Shown one piece after another: positions 33,601-41,810 of a DNA stretch of 64,000 bases (positions are counted from its first letter, which is position 1; each line of letters starts with the position of its first letter). Made by a program: the position numbers and the translations under genes. The notes beneath the pieces were generated by a model. That model was not told the DNA's origin. It saw only the letters and a program-made list of their open reading frames with translations, and did no database searches. The DNA is taken from contig CAVQON010000001.1 of NCBI GenBank assembly GCA_963714455.1, positions 1-64,000 of the forward strand. Direction: 5' to 3'. Source of the DNA: CAVQGZ01 sp963714455. Its GTDB lineage: Bacteria; Actinomycetota; Actinomycetes; Jiangellales; Jiangellaceae.

Positions 33601-33697
33601 GCGCTCATGGTTGCTCAGGCGTCGTTTGGACCCGCAAGCGGAACAGCCAGACGTGGCGCGAGAGCCGGCCTCCAGGACCGCCGCGGGTGGCCGAGAG

Positions 33698-34135
33698 CTA
33701 GTCGAGCATCCATGAGAACAGAGCCTGGCCTTGCGGGGACAAGATGCAAGCCCACGTGACCGCGGACACCGCCAAGGTCACGGCCCCCAGCCTTGTTCGT
33801 CTTGCGTCATGAGTTCCGCGGCTCCGCCATAGGTCGAATCCTGCCCAGCCCGCTGCCATTGCGGCGACAGCGGGGCCCAACACCATCGTGAGTACGGCGC
33901 CGAGACCGAACAGTTGGCCAACGAACCCCTCAACGCTGAATGGCCATGGATCTGTCGGCATTCCGCCCGCAACCTCGTCAAGCGGGAACTCGTTGAGATC
34001 GTTCACGTAGTAGGGAAACACGTAGAACACGGCGAAAGCCGCAGCGCTACCCACCGCCAGCGCCATCGCGACCCAGCTCATCGGATGTCTCAGCGGCGTG
34101 CGGATCCCCGGTCCGGCCGGAACCTCGGTCGGCAT
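33698..34135 (-). CDS. Small integral membrane protein of unknown function
   Basis: From ATG 34135 this gives 145 residues, with three hydrophobic segments (about 20-45, 75-98, 120-138). The first is WVAMALAVGSAAAFAVFYVF and the second has GLGAVLTMVLGPAVAAMAAGWAGF. Between them lies an acidic loop, NDLNEFPLDEVAGGMPTDPW. No family is recognised. A GTG at 34138 directly precedes the ATG. It is a single gene flanked by repeat copies on both sides. Confidence 0.65.
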   Translation of the reverse strand: MPTEVPAGPGIRTPLRHPMSWVAMALAVGSAAAFAVFYVFPYYVNDLNEFPLDEVAGGMPTDPWPFSVEGFVGQLFGLGAVLTMVLGPAVAAMAAGWAGFDLWRSRGTHDARRTRLGAVTLAVSAVTWACILSPQGQALFSWMLD

Positions 34136-34258
34136 CACATCACCGATTGAACCTCGGTTCCCGGGAACAGGTCATCCACCGGTCCTGGCCCGGGGGGCAT
34201 GCGCGTGGGCAAACCTGACGCAACCGCGGCTGGCGCGACCGAGAACCCCCACATGGCC

Positions 34259-34293
34259 GTGCGTCCGCAGGCGGCGGAAGGACGCGGGTGGCC
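34259..34293 (+). repeat. Island hairpin repeat, copy 2 (perfect stem)
   Basis: GCGTCC (34261-34266) and GGACGC (34280-34285) are perfect inverted arms around CAGGCGGCGGAA, followed by GGGTGGCC. With copy 5 it is the best-preserved member. Confidence 0.75.
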
Positions 34294-34407
34294 CGGCAGA
34301 GTAGGGAGAGCGTAGCGCCCGGCCAGCGAAAGCTACGGGCGTCCAGACGAGTACCACCTGAGGCACCGGATGTTTGAACAGGCTCGGCGGTGGGAACGCT
34401 AGGCGGT

Positions 34408-34584
34408 ATGGGGGCCCACTATGTGCAGTGCCAGCACTGCCGCAGCATGTACCCGCCGGTGTGGACTCATGCCGGCAATGTGGCTGTGCCGGCGCACAGT
34501 TTCGAGGCACGTGGGGTTTGCCCCGGGTCCAACCGTCGCCCCCTGCAGGTGGTCCACCTGGCGATCGACCACACCACCGCATAG
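34408..34584 (+). CDS. Small CxxC protein
   Basis: This predicts 58 residues from ATG 34408 with AGGCGG just upstream. It begins GAHYVQCQHCRSMYPP and has a third Cys in FEARGVCPGSNRRP. The CxxC and a later Cys with a nearby His suggest a small zinc-binding protein. The C-terminus is LQVVHLAIDHTTA. No family is recognised. It is isolated between repeat copies 2 and 3. Confidence 0.5.
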   Translation: MGAHYVQCQHCRSMYPPVWTHAGNVAVPAHSFEARGVCPGSNRRPLQVVHLAIDHTTA

Positions 34585-34790
34585 CTGGCGACCGCGCTGC
34601 TGGGTCGGCTACTCCGACGCGGCGCTCCCGGTGGCACGTGTGCGACTACCAGGGCCAGCAACCGACTGGCCCCGGACCCCGTACCTCCGGCAGGCCAGCC
34701 CTCGTCTCATCGGGGCCGTGTGCGGACGTTGCCGGCCGCGCCCTGTCTGGGCGTAGCGATGCGGTCCGAGGACCGAGTCCGCTGTCGCAG

Positions 34791-34820
34791 CCATGCGTCC
34801 GTAGGCGGCGGGATGACCGT
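34791..34820 (+). repeat. Island hairpin repeat, copy 3
   Basis: It reads GCGTCC, then TAGGCGGCGGGATGACC. The left arm and core are kept but the right arm is degraded. About 30 bp upstream is GGTCCGAGGA, also found upstream of copy 7, showing that the repeat has a longer 5' part. Confidence 0.55.
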
Positions 34821-34855
34821 TACCCCGGACCGTGTCAAGGGAATGAATCGCGCGG

Positions 34856-35365
34856 CTAGGGAGTCTCACTCCAGTTCCGATGGAGCGCCTTCGGCAGTCC
34901 CCACACGCCACGTTCAGTGAACCGTCCGGCCTGGTCGAGTACCCCGAGGTCTTGCCAGAGCGGAGTCAGGTGCAGCAGAGCCAGCTCCAGGACGGCCAGG
35001 TGCCCCTCGCGATCCTCGATCTCTCCCTCGACGTCGTCCAGCCCTTCGATATCGGCCTGGACGAGCTTGGGGTCGAGGACGCCGCCGGGACCGCGGAGCA
35101 CGACGCCCAGCGCCAGTCCCAGCCAGTCGGCGTGCTGCAGAGCCATCACCGCAGAGACGGACTCGATCTCTTGCTCGCCGGGCTCCTCCGACGGGGAGAT
35201 GGTCTCGGCGAGCTGATCCACCCAGCGGCCTCGATCCTCGGCACTGATGTCCTGAACCCCTGGGATCCGCTGAGCAAGGTACGCCGCGGCGGCCCGGTCC
35301 ACGGCTTGCCACTCCTCGAGCCAGGAATCGATCTCGTCGTCGGGGAGCTCCCAGTCCTCGGGCAT
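34856..35365 (-). CDS. Hypothetical acidic protein
   Basis: This predicts 169 residues from ATG 35365, with a GAGGAG directly abutting the ATG; this is unusually close, and no other start fits better. The protein is strongly acidic in its first 80 residues (PEDWELPDDEIDSWLEEW) and hydrophobic-helical later (LGLALGVVLRGPGG, LAVLELALLHLTPLW). No catalytic motif is seen and I do not recognise the family. Good codon bias supports it being real. It is convergent with the small CxxC gene region and divergent from the gene at 35716. Confidence 0.65.
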   Translation of the reverse strand: MPEDWELPDDEIDSWLEEWQAVDRAAAAYLAQRIPGVQDISAEDRGRWVDQLAETISPSEEPGEQEIESVSAVMALQHADWLGLALGVVLRGPGGVLDPKLVQADIEGLDDVEGEIEDREGHLAVLELALLHLTPLWQDLGVLDQAGRFTERGVWGLPKALHRNWSETP

Positions 35366-35715
35366 CTCCTCAGGCTAGGTCCAGGGCAGACATCTGGTCA
35401 CCCACTCGTTGTCACCAGCCGAGCCGGAGCAGACCTCGGCGACCACCCCCGGACGGGACGGTCGCTGGCCCCGGTGAAGTCCGCGAACCCGGCCCCAGCG
35501 AAAGGACCCCACAACAAGCCAGGCACCGGGTCCCGGTCGATCCGGTCGTCACCTGCGCCGACTCGCGGCGCAAGAACGCACCTGGGGGGACGACCGGGCG
35601 GTCCTGTGCCGCACGCTGCCGCGTGGTGCCCCCGATCAGGGGATCGAGGTGACGACCGTCGGACGGCCCCGCCCCGTCAACTCGCCGTGTCCACACCCGG
35701 GACTAGAGTGCTTAC
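35366..35715. other. Gap without a recognised gene
   Basis: There is no open frame with motif or codon support on either strand. It contains the divergent upstream regions of the two flanking genes. A TAGAGT -10-like box at 35704-35709 serves the right-hand gene. Confidence 0.5.
35704..35709 (+). promoter_or_regulatory. -10 box for a leaderless transcript
   Basis: TAGAGT ends 6 nt before the ATG at 35716 and there is no ribosome-binding site between, so transcription should start on or next to the start codon. Confidence 0.5.
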
Positions 35716-36213
35716 ATGATTACAGGCCAACAGCCGTTGAACGTGACCGACTGGCTCGCCGGACGCCTGCCCGACGACTGGTTCACCGAGTTCAGCGTCA
35801 CCGTCGACCGCGAGGAGATCCTCATCGACGGGGTGATCCCCGAGCCGGAGTCGAGCTCGTCAGACGGCCGGTCCGGCAGGATCCGCCGGTTCCGGGAAGA
35901 CACACGCTCCCAACGCATCGCCATCGCCCGCGAACTCGAGGCGCTGACCGGGCGCAAGGTCTCGTGGGCCGTGCGCAGCGGCGACACCGCGCAGAGCTTC
36001 ACCAAGCTGTCCGTCCCCGTCATGACCCGACTCCCGCAGTCGGAGCGGATCGTGCTGGACACCCTGGTGGAGGCCGGCGTCGCACGCTCCCGCTCCGACG
36101 CCCTCGGCTGGTGCGTACGCCTCGTCGGCCAGCACCAGAAGGACTGGCTCGAGCAGCTCGACACCGCCCTGAGCTCCGTACGCGAAGCGCGTGACCAGGG
36201 ACCCAGCGCCTGA
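35716..36213 (+). CDS. Hypothetical protein with RHH-like C-terminal region
   Basis: This predicts 165 residues from ATG 35716, probably leaderless. The N-terminal half (NVTDWLAGRLPDDWFTEFSVTVDREEILIDGVI) is an alpha/beta domain I cannot name. The C-terminal part, LSVPVMTRLPQSERIVLDTLVEAGVARSRSDALGWCVRLVGQHQKDWLEQL, resembles a ribbon-helix-helix: a short strand, a helix, then a SRSDALxWCVRL helix. A DNA-binding or antitoxin-like role is possible but not shown. It is a single gene followed by repeat copy 4. Confidence 0.65.
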   Translation: MITGQQPLNVTDWLAGRLPDDWFTEFSVTVDREEILIDGVIPEPESSSSDGRSGRIRRFREDTRSQRIAIARELEALTGRKVSWAVRSGDTAQSFTKLSVPVMTRLPQSERIVLDTLVEAGVARSRSDALGWCVRLVGQHQKDWLEQLDTALSSVREARDQGPSA

Positions 36214-36256
36214 GCGACGGCAGCAAGCCCCGACCCGCCCGCAGAACTCCGCTGTA

Positions 36257-36318
36257 GCCGCGAGTGGGGCGTTCGTGATCGCGCTGCGAGCAGCGCGACA
36301 GGCGGCGCTGTGACGGAC
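36257..36318 (+). repeat. Island hairpin repeat, copy 4 (variant with 5' arm)
   Basis: This copy has a 5' part CCGCGAGTGGGGCGTTCGTGATCG-like shared with copy 6, then GCGACAGGCGGCG and TGACGGACG. Its 5' motif GTAGCCGCGA...CGTTC recurs about 105 bp downstream at 36361-36380, suggesting a partial second copy. Confidence 0.5.
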
Positions 36319-36413
36319 GTTCCCGGCGTGGTATTCCGGGTTGCGCCGCAACGCTCGCTCGTAGCCGCGATGAGTACGTTCCGGACTGCGGCCTGGGCGA
36401 TCCGGTTGCCTGA

Positions 36414-36610
36414 TCAGGGGATGGTCGTGGCGGATTGCGGGTGGAGCTCGAGGGTGCCGATCGTCGGGTAGGTGACGGTGTAGTGGCCGTGGATCCGGTC
36501 CGAGCCTTCGTAGCCGAGGTAGTCCGCGCAGGCCCGCTTCGATTGGGCGCTGCGGGGATCATCATGCTGTGGTCGAGGTAGGACAGCGCGGTCACCGGTG
36601 TTGGCGAGAT
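36414..36610 (-). pseudogene. Possible decayed gene fragment
   Basis: One minus-strand frame ending with TGA at 36414-36416 reads ADYLGYEGSDRIHGHYTV, then TYPTIGTLELHPQSATTIP, with coding-like codon use but no plausible start; an upstream neighbouring frame contains LTFSVRTGGLTITDR. The pieces look like a frameshifted, truncated gene. The HPxxGxLxLxxE-like strand recalls MmyB-type regulators, but this is weak. The rest of the 36214-36848 gap holds only repeat copy 4. Confidence 0.25.
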
Positions 36611-36848
36611 CTGCAGTCAGGCGAACTGCTGGCCGGCTTCGTGGTCGCCCGGCCTGGCCGGGGGAGACGATCGGTGATCGTCAGGCCGCCGGTGCGCACG
36701 CTGAAGGTGAGGACATCCTGGCCGCTTCGGCGACCCTGAACCTCGCGCGTCTCTCACCCGCGGGTTGCGTCCTCTTGCTGCTGCCGTGTGAGCCGTGCGA
36801 CAACTGCCGTGCTGACTCTCGCCTGGGAGCGGACAGTTGCCAGGTTCG

Positions 36849-37796
36849 CTATGCCGGCAGTGGGGCGCTCTTCTCGCTCAGGAATGCGGCCATCTCCGTG
36901 CCCACTCGCTCGGTTTGGCCGAGCATGAGGTGCCCGCCGGAGTCGAGGCTGACCAGGCGTGCGCCGGGGATGCGGGCCGCTGCGGCGGCAGCGGCGTCGT
37001 AGGAGGCCAGCGTGTCGTCCACGGCGTGCACGATCAGCGTTGGCACCGCCACCTCCTCCAGCGGTAGGCCGGTGATCTCCGGGTTGGAGGTGTAGGAGTC
37101 GAACACCAGCCCAGCTGCTCGCGGCTGGAACGGGAACATGCCCTGGATCACCCCGTCGACGATGGCGGCATCGTCGGCGTCGCGGGGGAACCCTTCAGGG
37201 ACGCCCATCCCGCGGACCATGACCGGGCGGGCCGGCACGCTCAGCAGCCACATGACCGGCTCGGAGTAGAGCATCCTCGTCCAGCCCGGCGGTGCCTCAG
37301 CCAGCGGGCCACCGGGGAAGACGCCACACATGATCACCATGTGGCCGACCCGGTCGGGGTGCCGCAGCGCCATTTGGACGGCCGCGCTCGTGCCCGCCGA
37401 GAGGCCCAGCACGTCGACAGTCTGCAGGCCCAGGTGGTCCAACAGCTCCACGAACGCGTCGGCCTGGTCTGCTGCGGTGGCTCCCGCAGGCAGACTCGAG
37501 CCGAGGTAGCCGAACCGTGACGGCGCGATCACCCGTTGATCCTCTGGAGCATGCTGCATCCAGGCCAGGCCGCCGTCGCAGCCCTGGAACGCGCCATGAC
37601 TCACCAACACCGCCGAGGTGCTGGTGCCGCGTTCGGCGTACTCCACCGCCCCGAACCTGGTCGCGACCACATGCCGATCCAGCTGCTCCAGCCGGTCCCA
37701 GGCGGCCGCCATGTCTCGCCGGTACCGCAGCACCGCGCCACCCACAGCCCCGGCGGCAACACCCGCTGCCAGCATCGGCACCAGCTGAGTGCGCAT
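36849..37796 (-). CDS. Alpha/beta hydrolase with N-terminal membrane anchor
   Basis: This predicts 315 residues from ATG 37796, with GGAGG about 10 nt upstream. The N-terminus (LVPMLAAGVAAGAVGGAVLRYRRD) is a membrane anchor or signal. The hydrolase fold shows VLVSHGAFQGCDGG (HG oxyanion), DVLGLSAGTSAAVQMALRHP (nucleophile elbow GLSAGT), VPTLIVHAVDDTLASY (acid) and LDSGGHLMLGQ (catalytic His). The triad is intact. The nearest function is a generic esterase/lactonase-type hydrolase, and the substrate cannot be told. It is a lone gene between a decayed region and repeat copy 5. Confidence 0.85.
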   Translation of the reverse strand: MRTQLVPMLAAGVAAGAVGGAVLRYRRDMAAAWDRLEQLDRHVVATRFGAVEYAERGTSTSAVLVSHGAFQGCDGGLAWMQHAPEDQRVIAPSRFGYLGSSLPAGATAADQADAFVELLDHLGLQTVDVLGLSAGTSAAVQMALRHPDRVGHMVIMCGVFPGGPLAEAPPGWTRMLYSEPVMWLLSVPARPVMVRGMGVPEGFPRDADDAAIVDGVIQGMFPFQPRAAGLVFDSYTSNPEITGLPLEEVAVPTLIVHAVDDTLASYDAAAAAAARIPGARLVSLDSGGHLMLGQTERVGTEMAAFLSEKSAPLPA

Positions 37797-38297
37797 ACGA
37801 ACCACCCCCTCCACCGTGATGCTGAACCCGCGCGAGCCTCGGCGGCAGAGGCAGAGGTCCATCACCCACCACGCTGCGGCGACCGAGACCCGCCCGATGA
37901 GGAGCTCACTTGTCGCGGTCGACTGTCTTCCAGCTCGTTTGTCGGGTCGCCCCCGCCGTCTGCGTGATCTTGCGTCTTCCGCGACCAGTGCCCTGCGGTC
38001 GCGGAACGGACCCGGTCCGTCACACGGGAGTGCAGCGATGCTGGTCCATGGCCAAGTCCGCTCTCGCGGCGATGCGTCCACAGGCGGCGAAAGGACGCGG
38101 GGCCCGTAGTGGTCGCTCGAGTTGCGCGCCAACGCCCCAACATGACGATGACAGGACTGTCGGCATGCTGCTGACGGGCGTGTATGCGCAGCTGCGTCGA
38201 AGAGCGCCGTGGCGAAATCCGCCCGCCGCGATGCGTCTGCTCTCCTGCAGGCTGAAGGCGGGCGGGGCGTCGTTGACCGTGGTTGTACGGTGCGTGG
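37797..38297. other. Gap with repeat copy 5 and a large inverted repeat
   Basis: No gene is recognised. It contains repeat copy 5 (38071-38106) and CCGCCCGCC (38219-38227) facing GGCGGGCGG (38257-38265), a 9-bp inverted repeat around a GATGCGTCTGCTCTC stretch resembling the repeat's left arm. Confidence 0.55.
38071..38106 (+). repeat. Island hairpin repeat, copy 5 (perfect stem)
   Basis: GCGTCC and GGACGC are perfect arms around ACAGGCGGCGAAA, preceded by AAGTCCGCTCTCGCGGCGAT. The upstream TCCGCTCTCG part is shared with copies 3 and 7. Confidence 0.75.
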
Positions 38298-39228
38298 ATG
38301 CCGGACCGGGCGAACGTGGACGATCAGCAGTCGGGCCAGCGGGTAGGTCTGTGGGATCGGCCTCGGCTGCGCTTCCTGGTTGTCGCGTACGGGGTGTCGT
38401 GGGTGTTCTGGCTGGGAGCCTGGGTCGCGGCGGCGGCCACCGACGCCGGTGATCTGCTGTTCAACGAGGCGCTGGTGTTCGACGTCCTGTTCGGTGGGGA
38501 CCCGTCGGGCACGCTGATCGCGTTGTCGTTGCTGTCCCTGCTCGGGGTGTATGGGCCGATGGTCGCCGGGGTCGTCGCGTCCCGTGCGGACCCGGCGATC
38601 CCGCCGGGGGACCTGCGGCAGCGGGTGCTGCGGGTGGGGGTCGGGGGCCGCACCTACGGCCTCGTGGCGCTGATCCTGCTCCTGGTCACGGTGCCGACCT
38701 TCGCGGTGACGGCCGTGATCGCCGACCCGGCCGACGATGCTCCCGGGGCGGGCACCCTGCTGCTGTTCCTGCTGGTGTTCTTCGTCGTGCAGCTGGTGAC
38801 GTCGGGCACCGAGGAGGTCGGCTGGCGCGGCTACCTGACCCACACGCTGCTGCGCTGGGCGTGGCTACTGGGACACCGGGTGGGCCGTCGGGCCGGTGTG
38901 GGCGGTCTGGCACTTCCCGGTGGTCATCCAGATCTTCCTGGCCCAGGGCATGCAGCCGGCGGCGATCGTGGGCTCGCTGGCCGGGTTCAGCATCGGCATC
39001 GTGGCCATGGCGATCCTGCAGGCGTGGTTCTACCAGCGCACCCGCAGCGTGTTCCTCGCGATCGTCGTCCACGCCGCGTTCAACACGATCCCGTTGACCA
39101 TCGTGTTGCTGTTCGAGGGCTCCCCGGCAGCGGTGCTGGCCAACCTGCTGCTGTGGGCGGTCGTGATCGTCCTCAAGTCCCGCACCGACCGCGAGGCCCG
39201 CACGGGCGCCACCAGCGCGACGGCGTAG
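38298..39228 (+). pseudogene. CPBP-family intramembrane protease, frameshifted
   Basis: From ATG 38298 the protein runs in one frame through several membrane helices to VTSGTEEVGWRGYLTHTLLRW, the EExxxR motif of CPBP/CAAX proteases. The next conserved motif, WAVGPVWAVWHFPVVIQ (the WxxWHxP catalytic His), and the final helices with IVVHAAFNTIP (HxxxN) lie in another frame ending at 39228. One extra base near 38858-38866, or two missing, separates them. All catalytic residues are present if joined, so this is either a recent frameshift mutation or a sequencing error. CPBP proteins process prenylated or other membrane peptides, often for bacteriocin immunity. Confidence 0.78.
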
Positions 39229-39283
39229 CGGCGAGCACGCCAACCCCGCACCCATCCGTCCCGTCGGTGAGGAGACTGGGGTC

Positions 39284-39988
39284 ATGTCGTGGGTCAGGCC
39301 GGGCACGGATGGCGGGGCGTGGCGCAGGTGCCTGGCCCCCTGGGTGGCGGTCTCAGGGGTGGCGGTGCTGGGGGCTGCGACGCTGGCGGCAACCGGTTCG
39401 TCCGGCCTCGAACGGTTCATCGGAGGGCTGCCCGGCCCGGTCGTCGTTGCCGCGGCGGGGGCCGCCGGCCTGGGGGCTTTGACCTTCCTCGAGCGCCGGG
39501 GTTTCTGGTCGTGCAGCACTCGGGCGACCATGCTGCGTGGGATCGGCGTCGCTGCTGCCGCGGCCCTGCCGCTGGCCGCGGTCGCGATCGGCGTGGACGT
39601 GGCCGTGGGGTTCCCCAGCGACACGAACGTGGCGTGGCCGCAGGCATGGGTGGTGTACCCAGTCATCGCCGTCGTGGCCGAGACGGCCTTCCACCTGCTG
39701 CCGCTGAGCGCCCTGGTGGGACTGACCCGCTCCCACTTCCACGATCTGCGGCTCACCGAGCGGACATGGGTCCTGGTGCTCGCCGCGGCCGCAGTCGAAC
39801 CCGTCGCCCAAGCCGTCCTGGGCTCAGGGCTGCTGCCCTTCGTCGTGCCGCACGTGTTCCTCATCGGCGTGGTCGAGATGCTCCTGCTGCGACGCTTCGG
39901 CTACCTCCCCATGGTGGCGTTCCGGCTGCTCTACTACCTGGTCTGGCATGTGCTGTGGGGCCACGCCAGGCTAGAACTGCTCTTCTGA
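39284..39988 (+). CDS. Polytopic membrane protein of unknown function
   Basis: This predicts 234 residues with an ATG start behind GAGGAG. There are about seven hydrophobic segments. A helix with VVYPVIAVVAETAFHLLPL (a Glu-x2-Phe-His pair) and a late VAFRLLYYLVWHVLWGH helix give polar residues inside membrane helices, which recalls CPBP-like proteases, but the EExxxR signature is missing. It follows the frameshifted CPBP gene by 55 bp on the same strand and may be a functional partner or a diverged relative. No firm family. Confidence 0.65.
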   Translation: MSWVRPGTDGGAWRRCLAPWVAVSGVAVLGAATLAATGSSGLERFIGGLPGPVVVAAAGAAGLGALTFLERRGFWSCSTRATMLRGIGVAAAAALPLAAVAIGVDVAVGFPSDTNVAWPQAWVVYPVIAVVAETAFHLLPLSALVGLTRSHFHDLRLTERTWVLVLAAAAVEPVAQAVLGSGLLPFVVPHVFLIGVVEMLLLRRFGYLPMVAFRLLYYLVWHVLWGHARLELLF

Positions 39989-40042
39989 GGAAGAGAAGGG
40001 CGACCGCACGTGGCAACACCTCCGCCGAACCGCGCGGACCTG

Positions 40043-40105
40043 CCGCGAGCAGTGCGTTCTTGGTCGTGCCGCGAGTAGCCCAACAGGCAGCGGAATGGGG
40101 CACCT
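40043..40105 (+). repeat. Island hairpin repeat, copy 6 (diverged)
   Basis: It shares GCCGCGAG, GCGTTC, TCGTGC and CAGGCAGCGGAATG with copy 4 and the consensus core. It sits between the membrane protein gene and the DUF2252 remnant. Confidence 0.45.
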
Positions 40106-40197
40106 CGGGGCTCCAGGCAGCGGAGGTCTACGTGCCGGCTAGCGAGTAATGCGAGCATGGCGAGCGTGTGGTGGTCGGTAGCGCCCTCTGCAGGCTG

Positions 40198-40535
40198 GCA
40201 GCGACGTCCTTCTCGACTGGTCTGCCACGGACGGCGGGCACCAGCAATACTGGCGGCAGTTCCGCGACGAGAAGGGCTCCGCCGACGTGACAACGATGTC
40301 CCCGGACCAGCTGGGGTCCTACGCACGCGTCTACGCATGATCGTTGGCGCACGGGCACGCTCGATCAGGAGACTCCTTGGCCATCAACGCCTACATTGGC
40401 AGCGGATGGGCCTTCGACAAGGCCTGTGGTCAATTCGCCCTGGCCCAGGCGGACCAGAACGAGAAGGACTACCAGGTGAGAATGACAACCCAATTTGGGG
40501 CCGCTGACGGACGTATCGAGGCAACCGCTGGGTAG
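40198..40535 (+). pseudogene. DUF2252 C-terminal remnant
   Basis: The frame reads DVLLDWSATDGGHQQYWRQF, then RDEKGSADVTTMSPDQLGSYARVYA, TGA (40338-40340), then SLAHGHARSGDSLAINAYIG and a helix with AQADQNEKDY. It aligns residue by residue with the C-terminal quarter of the intact DUF2252 protein at 43353-44750 (GDILLGWS, RQMWDGKGSADVDQM, LASYAWQCGAVLALAHARTGD, ADLNERDH). The TGA replaces a position where Trp is usual in the family, consistent with TGG to TGA. About three quarters of the gene is missing on the 5' side. It is in the opposite orientation to the intact copy. Confidence 0.8.
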
Positions 40536-40576
40536 ACCGGCGATGGGTCCGTCGCACAGCGCCGAGAGGAGACATC

Positions 40577-41236
40577 ATGGACGCGTCGCCCCTGTCGGCG
40601 GCACAGGAGCGTCGGGGCAGCACGGAACGGGTCAAGGCGTTCGGGGACGGCGTCTTCGCGATCATCATCACCATCCTGGTGCTGGAGATCGGCGTCCCGC
40701 CCAACCTGTCTGAGCAGTCGCTGCGGGACGCTCTCGACGAGCTCGGTCCCGATCTGATCGCCTGGGTCGTCAGCTTTCTGATCACCGGCATGTACTGGGT
40801 TTGGCATCGAGACCTCTTCAACCAAGTCCGCTACGTCGACACCACCGCGGTCTGGCTCAACCTGCTCTTCCTCCTTCCCGCTGCGCTGATCCCGTTCGCC
40901 GCCTCCGTCCTCGGGGAGTACAGCGGCGATCCCATCGGGCTGCACGTCTACGGGGCGGTGCTCATAGCGACATCACTCATGCGATGGGTGCTCTATGCCT
41001 ACGTCATGCGGCGACCCGCCCTGCTCTGGGCATCCCCCACCCCCAAGGCGCGGCGGGTCGGCGCCCTGCTCGCTGTGGCACCGATCGCGGTCTACCTGGT
41101 GGCGATGGTGCTCGCCGAGCCTGCTCCCACCCTGAGCCTGCTCTTCTACCTGGCGGTGCCGTCTCTCTACCTGCTCCTGGTCTTCGTGCTGCGTCGTCAT
41201 CCGTCGACCAGGAACGAGGCCGAGGACTTCGGCTAG
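40577..41236 (+). CDS. TMEM175-family (DUF1211) potassium-channel-like membrane protein
   Basis: The 219-residue protein starts at ATG 40577 behind GAGGAG. The first helix has STERVKAFGDGVFAIIITILVLEI, the RxxxFxDxVFAIxxTxLVLxI signature of TMEM175. About six membrane segments follow. Bacterial members form tetrameric K+-leak channels lacking the classic selectivity filter, with the conserved Ile/Leu rings in helix 1 as the pore constriction. Length matches the single six-helix bacterial unit. It is a lone gene between the DUF2252 remnant and repeat copy 7. Confidence 0.88.
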   Translation: MDASPLSAAQERRGSTERVKAFGDGVFAIIITILVLEIGVPPNLSEQSLRDALDELGPDLIAWVVSFLITGMYWVWHRDLFNQVRYVDTTAVWLNLLFLLPAALIPFAASVLGEYSGDPIGLHVYGAVLIATSLMRWVLYAYVMRRPALLWASPTPKARRVGALLAVAPIAVYLVAMVLAEPAPTLSLLFYLAVPSLYLLLVFVLRRHPSTRNEAEDFG

Positions 41237-41810
41237 CCCCCGGCCCCTCACCCGGGGAACGTCGGAGGCCGCGTCCTTCTGGGGCAGCCACGGTGGTCCG
41301 AGGAGCCGATCCGCTCTCGTCGAGTTTCGTCCGCTCGCGGCGGAAAGACGCGGGTCACCCCGGGCGGGTTCTCGGGTCGCGCAGCGATTGCTTGCTCGGG
41401 GTGCGGGTACTCCCTGCGGAACTCCTCACGGGCTCCTGGTCTGTGTCACGTCGCCCAGAATGCCGAGCCGCCCGGCCCGGGAGTGGCGGCTCCGTGGGGC
41501 GGAGACCACGATCAGCCCCCAGGACGGGAACGCCGGCGCATGCCAATGGAACCGAAGGAGCCCCTGCGGCTCCTGCACCAAGGCGGTGCGCGTCGCTCAT
41601 TCGGGTCGCTTGCGCTGAGGATCGTCTGGCACTGCCGCGGGCGTTGACCGACCATCACGGCGTAGGTGACCGCCTCGGGCCCGCCTGCTCGTCAGCCTGA
41701 TCCCGCAGTGCTCTGCTCGCGACGCGGCCGACCTGCTGGTCTGCGGCGCCGCGGCGACGGCCCTCACTGCCCGAGGTCGGCTCTGTGACTCGGAATGAAT
41801 CGCCAGCCGG
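41237..41810. other. Gap with repeat copy 7 and a small hairpin
   Basis: No gene is recognised. It contains repeat copy 7 and a perfect 6-bp hairpin, GGAGCC and GGCTCC (41557-41573, 5-nt loop). The open frames present have no motif or codon support. Confidence 0.5.
41325..41358 (+). repeat. Island hairpin repeat, copy 7
   Basis: TCGTCC, then GCTCGCGGCGGAAA, then GACGCGGGTCACC. The arms pair over CGTC/GACG. Upstream it shares GGTCCGAGGA and TCCGCTCTCG with copies 3 and 5. Confidence 0.65.
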
